DNA of 33,153 nucleotides from an uncultured Chlorobiaceae bacterium (GTDB lineage: Bacteria > Bacteroidota > Chlorobiia > Chlorobiales > Chlorobiaceae), in contig CAIMHT010000063.1 in assembly GCA_903840935.1 (NCBI GenBank), positions 1-33,153 of the forward strand, read 5' to 3'. Shown here piece by piece: positions 26,580 through 33,153 of the stretch (within the stretch, counting starts at the first letter, position 1; each line of letters starts with the position of its first letter). Below the pieces are notes generated by a model that made no database searches, was not told the origin of the DNA, and saw only the letters and a program-made list of their open reading frames with translations. Both the position numbers and the translations under genes were made by a program.

Positions 26580-28778
26580 TCAGTTAACAAGCCGTTCAAC
26601 GGTGAAAATTCCCTGCACTTTTTTCAGCTTTTCCATCAGTGTGTGCAGTTTGTCTGCATTGCGAACGTAGATGATCATGGTACCAACAAACATTCCGTCA
26701 TGGGCGTTCAGCGAAATGGTGCGGATATTGGTATCGAATTTGGAGATGACCGTCGTAAGCTGGTTCATGATGCCGAGACGGTCTTCACCGACAATCTTGA
26801 TGCCTGCAAGAAAATCAGTCTCGACTTTTCTGTTCCACGATACCGAGACTGTGCGCTCACTTTTCAGCAGATTTTCGTTACTGACATTGATGCAGTTCTT
26901 GCGGTGAATCTTGACACCCTCCGCAGTAACAAAGCCAATCACGTCATCACCGGGAACAGGCTGACAGCAGTTCGCGTAAGCGTATGCAATATTGTTCATA
27001 CCGGCAATAACGACCTCATCCTTTTTAGAAGAGGCTCCCTCATCTCCCTGTTCCTGACGGGCTTTCTGCAGATAATCCTCAACCTCACGCGCCTCCTCAC
27101 TGAGGGTTTTTGCAACCGATTCCTCTTTGCGGAAATTTGTAACCCGCTCAATAACCTCTTCTCCGCTGATCTGCTGGCTGCCAAGGGCGTTGAAGAAATC
27201 GGCCGGGGTTTTAAGGCCATACCCCTTAACCTGCTGAATAATATCACTCTCCGAGAAAAGCCGTTTGGTACCGGCAACCATTTTCTCCCATATTCCCCGC
27301 CCTTTCTCAATCTGCAACCGGCGATCTTCATTGATGGCCGATCGGATTTTAAGCTTTGCTCGCTGGGTTACGACCATTTTGAGCCAGTCCGGTTTCGGTT
27401 TCTGGTTCTTCGAAGTAATGATTTCTATCCGGTCCCCCGATTTAAGCTGCGCATTCAGTCGTACAATCTTGCCGTTCACCTTGGCACCGATACAGCCGTG
27501 ACCGATCTCCGTATGGATGGCATAAGCAAAATCAAGTGGCGTAGCATCTGCCGGCATGGTTTTCATATCTCCTTTCGGAGTAAAAACGTAGATCTCATCA
27601 TGGTAGAGATTGAGCTTGAAGCCCTCCATGAAAGAGGCCGCCGAATCGGCATCCTTGATCAGCTCTCTGGCCCAGCGAAGAAACGAATCGATGTTGACAT
27701 CGTCCCGCGATATTTTCTCCTTGTAACGCCAATGAGCCGCAACGCCGAGCTCGGCAAATTCATGCATGCGCTTCGTGCGAATCTGCAGTTCAACCATGTG
27801 ACCTTTCGGGCCAATAATTGCTGAATGAAGAGACTGGTATCCGTTATGCTTTGGCACCGAAATATAGTCCTTGAAATACTGCGGAACCGGGGGATATTTC
27901 TGCGTAATAAAGCCATAGACCGAAAAACAGTCGGCAATACGCTCCGTATCGACAATCACCCGGATACCGTAAAGATCGTGGATATCCTCAAAGCTCCTGT
28001 TCTTGTTGCGCATCTTGTTATAGATCGAAAAAAGATGCTTGGCCCGTCCCTGCACCTCTACCTTGAAGCCCTGCTGCTCAAGATCAGCCTTGATGGGTGC
28101 AATGATTTTGGCCAGATAGCTGACCCGGTTACCCTTGCCCATGCGAAGTTTCTGCTGGAGAAACTCGTACATCTCCGGATCAATGAATTTGAGTGCCAGG
28201 TTTTCGAACTCGACCCTCATTTTTCCAAGACCGAATCGGTGCGCAAGAGGAGCATAGATATCCCTCGTTTCCAGAGCAATCTTGAGCCGCCGATGCTCCG
28301 GTAGCGATTCGAGTGTTCGCATGTTGTGCAGGCGATCGCAGAACTTGATGAGAATAACACGGATATCCTTGACCATCGAGAGGAGCATCTTGCGGAAACC
28401 TTCTGCCTGGGTCGTCTCCCGGTTGATCGTGATACCGGAAATCTTGGTCAGCCCTTCAACAATTTCGGCAACTTCAACACCAAGTTCAGCGACAATATCT
28501 TCAAAGGTATAGCCGCTGTCCTCAATAACATCATGCAGAAGCGCTGCCGCTACCGAGACGTCATCAAGGGGAAGCTCATTGAGCAGAATGGTAGCAACTT
28601 CGACAGGGTGAAAGAAAAATGGTTCTCCTGATGCCCGTTTTTCGCCTTCATGTGCCCGATAGCACATAAAAAACGCACGCTGAATCAGCGATTCATCAAA
28701 ATTTTTGAGATTCTTGCGCGAAAGCTGGAGTATCTCATGGAGTTTATTGTAATGATCCTTCCCTATCTGTGCTAACAT
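26580..28778 (-). CDS. rel: Bifunctional (p)ppGpp synthetase/hydrolase Rel
   Basis: 732 residues from the ATG at 28778; an in-frame TTG at 28805 would add nine. Order: an HD hydrolase domain with His82-Asp83 (LLHDVIEDSGYT) intact, the synthetase domain (DLYGIRVIV, then YFKDYISVPKHNGYQSLHSAI and the VELQIRTKRMHEFAELGVAAHW block), TGS (VFTPKGDMKTMPADATPLDFAYAIH), a zinc-finger region (YANCCQPVPGDDVIGF) and a C-terminal ACT domain. The basic FKD type of synthetase motif and the intact HD motif point to a two-way enzyme, not a RelA-only synthetase. No second paralogue is in the window. It is divergent from the TPR-OGT gene and followed by a strong hairpin, then the lemA set. Confidence 0.96.
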   Translation of the reverse strand: MLAQIGKDHYNKLHEILQLSRKNLKNFDESLIQRAFFMCYRAHEGEKRASGEPFFFHPVEVATILLNELPLDDVSVAAALLHDVIEDSGYTFEDIVAELGVEVAEIVEGLTKISGITINRETTQAEGFRKMLLSMVKDIRVILIKFCDRLHNMRTLESLPEHRRLKIALETRDIYAPLAHRFGLGKMRVEFENLALKFIDPEMYEFLQQKLRMGKGNRVSYLAKIIAPIKADLEQQGFKVEVQGRAKHLFSIYNKMRNKNRSFEDIHDLYGIRVIVDTERIADCFSVYGFITQKYPPVPQYFKDYISVPKHNGYQSLHSAIIGPKGHMVELQIRTKRMHEFAELGVAAHWRYKEKISRDDVNIDSFLRWARELIKDADSAASFMEGFKLNLYHDEIYVFTPKGDMKTMPADATPLDFAYAIHTEIGHGCIGAKVNGKIVRLNAQLKSGDRIEIITSKNQKPKPDWLKMVVTQRAKLKIRSAINEDRRLQIEKGRGIWEKMVAGTKRLFSESDIIQQVKGYGLKTPADFFNALGSQQISGEEVIERVTNFRKEESVAKTLSEEAREVEDYLQKARQEQGDEGASSKKDEVVIAGMNNIAYAYANCCQPVPGDDVIGFVTAEGVKIHRKNCINVSNENLLKSERTVSVSWNRKVETDFLAGIKIVGEDRLGIMNQLTTVISKFDTNIRTISLNAHDGMFVGTMIIYVRNADKLHTLMEKLKKVQGIFTVERLVN

Positions 28779-29074
28779 TGCAAACGAACTGAAGTAAATG
28801 AACAAAAAACAAGCTCACCATCAAACATAGACAAAAAAGCCGTCACAGTTTAGAGTTCTTCGGACTACGGTACATTTAATAATAACAAAAACGTATATTC
28901 AACCAACAAATGAGTGTAGTAAATGATCTCTGCCTTTCCACTTGTAAACTTGAGATGTAACGCCTTAAACCTCCCGCTCACCCCGAAAACTGATCGCCGC
29001 GGGTTCTTTACATTTTCGAAACGATTCGCATTGACTCAATCTGGCCATAAATTTCAGACGAACAGGGATGAACA
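28779..29074. other. Divergent intergenic region between rel and the TPR-OGT gene
   Basis: 296 bases, A/T rich in the first half. Short open frames here resemble nothing and overlap the next gene's start. AGGGA lies seven bases before the TPR-OGT ATG and is its likely ribosome binding site. No promoter stands out clearly on either strand. Confidence 0.4.
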
Positions 29075-31753
29075 ATGTCCTCCAGGTACAGAAACACTCC
29101 CAGGCAAAAAGTTGCACTCAACGCACTGTCAGCACAAACGCAAGTAAAGTTCCAGCAAGCCCTGCAACTGCACCAGCAAGGCAGATTGGTACAAGCACAA
29201 GCGCTCTACAAAGAGGTACTGAAATTTCAGCCCGAACATTTCGAAGCATTACATCTTTCAGGGGTTGCAGCATATCAAACGAACAATTTCCGTATGGCTG
29301 TGGAGTTGATTGGCAAAGCCATTGAAATCCAACCCAACAATACTTCTTTTTACTACAATCTTGGCCTGTCCCTCTATAAACTGGAACAATTTAACGATGC
29401 TGTGGCCAGTTATAACCAGGCCATTGCACTGAAACCAGACTTCGCTGAGGCGTACTGCAACCGTGGCGTTGCACTTCAAGAAATGAATCAACTTGACGAT
29501 GCTGTGGCGAGTTATGACCAGACCATTGCTCTGAAACCTGACTATGCGGAGGCTTATTGCAACCGGGGCAATGCGCTCCAGAAACTCAAGCAACTGGACG
29601 ATGCTGTGGCAAATTATGACCGAGCCATTGCTCTGAAGCCTGACTATGCAGAGGCTTATTACAACCGTGGCAATGCGCTTCAGGAACTCATGCGACTTAA
29701 CGATGCCGTGGCCAGTTATGACCAAGCCATTGCATTGAAGCCCGACTTCGCACTTGCTTACAACAATCGGGGCAATGTTCTCAAAGAACTGAAACAACTT
29801 GATGATGCTCTGGCCAATTATGACCAGACCATTGCTCTGAAGCCCGACTTCGCTGAGGCTTACAGCAACCGCGGCAATACGCTCCTGGAACTCAGGCAAC
29901 TTGACGATGCTGTAACAAGTTATGACCGGGCCATTGCACTGAAACCTGACTACGCAGAAGCTTACAGTAATCGCGGCAATGCACTCCAGCAACTCAAACA
30001 ACCTGATAATGCTGTTGGAAACTACGACCAAGCCACTGCCCTGAAACCTGACTACGCGGAAGCTTATTACAACCGGGGCAATGCGCTCCTGGAGATCAGG
30101 CAACTTGACGATGCTGTCGCAAGTTATGACCGGGCCATTGCACTGAAACCCGATTATGCAGAGGCTTGTTACAACCGGGGCAATGCGCTTCAGGAACTCA
30201 TGCGACTTAACGATGCCGTGGCCAGTTATGACCAGGCCATTGCTCTGAAACCTGACTATGCAGAGGCTTGTTATAACCGTGGCAATACGCTCCTGAAGCT
30301 CAGGCAACTTAACGATGCTGTAGCAAGTTATACAAAAGCTCTTGCACTTAAACCCGATGGTCTGTTTTGGCTTGGTATGCACCTGCATACCAAGATGCAG
30401 ATCTGCAACTGGAACGCTTTTGATCTTCACGTCAGTCAACTTGCTGAAAAAATAGAGCTCCATGAAAAAGCCTCATCACCATTTCCAATTTTTGCAATAG
30501 CAGATTCTCTCTCCTTACAAAAAGAGGCCGCCAAAATTTATGTGCAGGAAAAATATCCTGCAACTTATGCGTTTCCAGCAATTGCAATGCGTGCACGGCA
30601 CGATAAAATCCACATTGGATACTACTCGGCAGATTTTCACGATCATGCAACGGCGTGCTTGATGGCAGAGCTATTTGAAACGCACGATCGATCAAGGTTT
30701 GAGCTTATTGCCTTTTCATTTGGGCCGGAAAGAACTGATGGAATGAGAAAAAGAGTTACCAGCGCATTTGATCGTTTTATTGATGTGCGAACACAATCTG
30801 ACAAAAAAATAGCGTTGCTCTCAAGGGAGCTGGAAATCGATATTGCTGTTGACCTGAAAGGCTTCTCGCAAGATTCCCGTCCCGGTATATTTGCACTTCG
30901 GGCTGCACCGATTCAGGTCAACTACCTTGGCTACCCGGGTACCATGGGTGCGGAATATATTGATTATCTTATTGCTGACAGAACACTGATACCAGAAAGC
31001 AGCAGGCCGTACTACAGTGAAAAAATCGGCTATCTTCCCGATTGCTATCAGGTGAACGATGCAAAACGCTCCATTGCTGACAAAGTATTCACCCGCAAAG
31101 AGCTCGGCTTACCTGAAACCGGCTTTATTTTTTGCTGTTTCAACAACAACTATAAAATCACTCCCGCCACCTTCGATGGATGGATGCGGATTCTCAATAA
31201 AATAGAGGGGAGCGTACTTTGGCTTCTGGAAGACAATGTTACAGCAGTGCATAATTTACGGAAAGAAGCAACAAAAAGAGGTGTTGACGCTGACAGACTG
31301 ATTTTTGCAAAAAGGATGCCACTTCCGGAACATCTCGCAAGACACCGTCTGGCAGATCTGTTTCTCGACACCCTGCCGTGCAATGCTCATACTACGGCAA
31401 GTGATGCCTTATGGGCCGGATTACCAGTGTTGACCTGCATGGGCGAATCGTTCGCAGGCAGGGTGGCGGCAAGTCTGCTCAATGCCATTCATTTACCTGA
31501 GCTTATCACTGCAACACAGGACGAATACGAAGCTTTGGCAATTGAACTTGCCATCAGTCCGGAAAAGTTAAGATTGATCCGGAAAAAGCTGGATCAGAAC
31601 CGCCTGACAACACCACTGTTCAATACACAACTCTTCACTCAACACATCGAAGAAGCGTACAGGATGATGTATGAGCGCTATCAGGCCGATTTACCGCCGG
31701 ATCACCTTTTTATCAAGGCCTCTTCAAGCTTGGTTATTTCGTCACGAAGATAG
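29075..31753 (+). CDS. TPR protein with O-GlcNAc-transferase-like (GT41) domain
   Basis: 892 residues. Two loose TPRs (about 22-89) precede ten near-identical 34-residue TPRs (90-429; consensus [20 protein letters not shown]... ALKPDY). From about 505 the protein matches the GT41 catalytic half of O-GlcNAc transferase as recalled: [14 protein letters not shown] (with the conserved DFxxH His), [40 protein letters not shown] with the UDP-binding Lys, and [19 protein letters not shown]. It should transfer a sugar from a nucleotide sugar to Ser/Thr of target proteins held by the TPR coil; the sugar and target are unknown. No signal peptide is seen. The last 17 codons overlap uvrB on the opposite strand, and the tail after PPDHLFI is not part of the family. 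Confidence 0.9.
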   Translation: MSSRYRNTPRQKVALNALSAQTQVKFQQALQLHQQGRLVQAQALYKEVLKFQPEHFEALHLSGVAAYQTNNFRMAVELIGKAIEIQPNNTSFYYNLGLSLYKLEQFNDAVASYNQAIALKPDFAEAYCNRGVALQEMNQLDDAVASYDQTIALKPDYAEAYCNRGNALQKLKQLDDAVANYDRAIALKPDYAEAYYNRGNALQELMRLNDAVASYDQAIALKPDFALAYNNRGNVLKELKQLDDALANYDQTIALKPDFAEAYSNRGNTLLELRQLDDAVTSYDRAIALKPDYAEAYSNRGNALQQLKQPDNAVGNYDQATALKPDYAEAYYNRGNALLEIRQLDDAVASYDRAIALKPDYAEACYNRGNALQELMRLNDAVASYDQAIALKPDYAEACYNRGNTLLKLRQLNDAVASYTKALALKPDGLFWLGMHLHTKMQICNWNAFDLHVSQLAEKIELHEKASSPFPIFAIADSLSLQKEAAKIYVQEKYPATYAFPAIAMRARHDKIHIGYYSADFHDHATACLMAELFETHDRSRFELIAFSFGPERTDGMRKRVTSAFDRFIDVRTQSDKKIALLSRELEIDIAVDLKGFSQDSRPGIFALRAAPIQVNYLGYPGTMGAEYIDYLIADRTLIPESSRPYYSEKIGYLPDCYQVNDAKRSIADKVFTRKELGLPETGFIFCCFNNNYKITPATFDGWMRILNKIEGSVLWLLEDNVTAVHNLRKEATKRGVDADRLIFAKRMPLPEHLARHRLADLFLDTLPCNAHTTASDALWAGLPVLTCMGESFAGRVAASLLNAIHLPELITATQDEYEALAIELAISPEKLRLIRKKLDQNRLTTPLFNTQLFTQHIEEAYRMMYERYQADLPPDHLFIKASSSLVISSRR
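29342..30361 (+). repeat. Ten tandem 102-bp TPR-coding repeats
   Basis: Ten in-register 102-base units code for ten 34-residue TPRs. Units differ by only a few bases. A 54-base stretch at 29671-29724 recurs exactly at 30181-30234, five units later, and other pairs match two units apart. The pattern indicates recent copying or recombination inside the gene. Confidence 0.92.
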
Positions 31754-33153
31754 GCCGCTTTTTCATACTCCATCTGGACGGCAGCTTCCTGCATTTCAAG
31801 GCGGAGTTCTGCGGCCATCGCATAGCCGGCTTCGGGTGTCAGCATGTCGATAAGGCCTGAAAGCACCCTCTCCGGCTTGGGCTCAAGACCGAAACGCTTC
31901 CTCCTGTAACGCTCTTCCGCATCGGCCACTCCGGTGGTATCAAGAATCTGGTCAACCGATTTCATGATTGAGCGGGGAGTAATGCCATGCTCCTGGTTGT
32001 ATTGCTGCTGGATGGTGCGACGTCTTGCGGTCTCATCAAGCACTTCACGGATCGAGCGGGTTATAACATCAGCATAAAGCACCACAAATCCGTCAAGATT
32101 GCGGGCTGCCCTGCCTGCAATCTGCATCAGCGAACGGGTGTTGCGCAAAAAACCTTCCTTGTCGGCATCAAGAATGGCAACAAGGGATACTTCAGGAAGA
32201 TCAAGCCCTTCACGAAGCAGGTTGACCCCTACAAGCACATCAATTTCTCCTACCCTGAGTTCCCTGAGAATCTGCATACGCTCCAGACTCTTGATCTCGG
32301 AGTGCAGATAGCGTGAACGGATCCCCGTCTTTCTGAAAAAGTCGTGCAGATCTTCCGACATTCTTTTGGTCAGAGTCATGACCAGCACTTTGTTGCCTTT
32401 TGCCGTGTGGATACGGATTTCAGCCAGAAGGTTATCAATTTGGCCCGCCACAGGACGAACTTCGACCGGGGGATCAAGCAGACCGGTTGGACGGACAAGC
32501 TGCTCAACCACCACACCATCGGAACGGAGCAATTCGTGCTCACTCGGGGTAGCACTGACACAGATAACCTGCGGCACCATAGCCTCAAACTCCTCGAAAC
32601 GCAGCGGACGATTATCAAGCGCCGAAGGAAGCCTGAAACCATGTTCTACCAGAATAGTTTTACGGGAGCGGTCTCCTCCATACATACCCCGTATCTGAGG
32701 CAGCGTCACATGCGATTCATCAACGACAACAAGGTAGTCCGAAGGAAAGTAGTCGAGCAGACAGCATGGACGCTCACCGGACGGACGACCGGAAAGGTGA
32801 CTTGAGTAATTTTCAATGCCGGAACAGTAGCCAAGTTCTTTCATCATCTCAAGATCGTAGCGGGTGCGTTCTTCAATCCTGCGGGCTTCGAGAAGACGGT
32901 TTTCAGAACGAAAATAGTTTAACCTCTCTGCAAGCTCATTCTCAATGGAGAGCATCGCCACCCCAAGTCTCTCCTCATCAGCAACAAACTGACGGGCAGG
33001 ATAGATAAATGCGTATGTTTCAACACCAAGAACTTCCCCGCTGTGAATATCAAAGGTCTGGATACTTTCGATTTCAGAGCCGAAAAACTCGATGCGGAGA
33101 GCAAGCTCCTCATGAGCAGGCACAAGATCAATGATATCCCCCCTGACGCGGAA
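31702..33153 (-). CDS. uvrB: Excinuclease ABC subunit B (5' end outside window)
   Basis: The last ~483 codons are visible; the frame is open to the right edge ([16 protein letters not shown], as in UvrB). Helicase motifs include [68 protein letters not shown] and QIAGRAARN. The C-terminal UVR domain ([22 protein letters not shown]) that binds UvrC is complete. UvrB opens DNA at lesions and verifies damage with UvrA. Its final 17 codons lie antisense to the 3' end of the TPR-OGT gene. Confidence 0.97.
   Translation of the reverse strand, partial: FRVRGDIIDLVPAHEELALRIEFFGSEIESIQTFDIHSGEVLGVETYAFIYPARQFVADEERLGVAMLSIENELAERLNYFRSENRLLEARRIEERTRYDLEMMKELGYCSGIENYSSHLSGRPSGERPCCLLDYFPSDYLVVVDESHVTLPQIRGMYGGDRSRKTILVEHGFRLPSALDNRPLRFEEFEAMVPQVICVSATPSEHELLRSDGVVVEQLVRPTGLLDPPVEVRPVAGQIDNLLAEIRIHTAKGNKVLVMTLTKRMSEDLHDFFRKTGIRSRYLHSEIKSLERMQILRELRVGEIDVLVGVNLLREGLDLPEVSLVAILDADKEGFLRNTRSLMQIAGRAARNLDGFVVLYADVITRSIREVLDETARRRTIQQQYNQEHGITPRSIMKSVDQILDTTGVADAEERYRRKRFGLEPKPERVLSGLIDMLTPEAGYAMAAELRLEMQEAAVQMEYEKAAYLRDEITKLEEALIKR

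Noticed and set aside
26559..27824. 421-codon open frame antisense to rel
   Set aside because: It lies wholly over conserved TGS, zinc-finger and ACT coding sequence of rel, with no recognisable family and no ribosome binding site.
28923..29147. 74-codon plus-strand open frame in the rel/OGT spacer
   Set aside because: It overlaps the true TPR-OGT start in another frame, has no ribosome binding site and no similarity.
29342..30361. Possible CRISPR or other noncoding tandem array
   Set aside because: The period is exactly 102 bases, in frame, with no unique spacers. It codes for TPR units.
29258..30463. 401-codon open frame antisense to the TPR repeats
   Set aside because: It exists because the same 102-base unit is repeated, so one stop-free antisense frame is copied ten times. 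The sense protein has clear TPR/GT41 homology.

Overview
This window looks chromosomal and comes from a green sulfur bacterium (Chlorobiaceae; Chlorobium/Pelodictyon type). The assignment rests on a form IV RuBisCO-like protein (RLP), a bacteriochlorophyllide 3-vinyl hydratase of the BchF/BchV family, and my recollection that in Chlorobaculum tepidum the RLP gene and bchV lie a few genes apart. Base composition looks close to balanced. I see no rRNA, tRNA, CRISPR array, prophage or transposase. No gap between genes exceeds 300 bases.

Layout. 1-6193 (all minus): a membrane-anchored 7TM-DISM/PAS/GAF histidine kinase, an iron-sulfur flavoprotein, and a second, soluble kinase that runs off the left edge. 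The two kinases are clear paralogues. 6315-6767: an orphan HEPN-domain protein. 6876-9551: an RLP - short-chain dehydrogenase - LptE-like lipoprotein operon. 9632-9666: a terminator. 9691-13556: a second set on the same strand, BchV - small membrane protein - two-domain class II aldolase/dehydrogenase - LsrF-type thiolase/aldolase. This metabolic block is the most interesting part of the window, because the role of RLP in green sulfur bacteria is unresolved.

13804-20608: housekeeping genes. recX is convergent with pyrH. The minus-strand order rplM-rpsI-rpsB-tsf-(terminator)-pyrH is the classic ribosomal/translation cluster. On the plus strand are der, an unusual Mrp-type ATPase whose only cysteines lie in a His-rich N-terminal tail, and a NifU-C (Nfu) protein; the last two are a plausible Fe-S assembly pair. 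20613-28778 (minus): ftsK, gcvT, a lemA-TPM-TPM set with its own promoter, and the bifunctional (p)ppGpp enzyme rel. 29075-31753 (plus): a large TPR/O-GlcNAc-transferase-like protein with ten almost perfect 102-bp repeats. Its 3' end overlaps the 3' end of uvrB, which runs off the right edge.

Most of the window is ordinary chromosome. The accessory or unusual points are the paired kinases around a redox flavoprotein, the RLP/LsrF/aldolase block, the Mrp variant, and the TPR-OGT gene with its antisense overlap.
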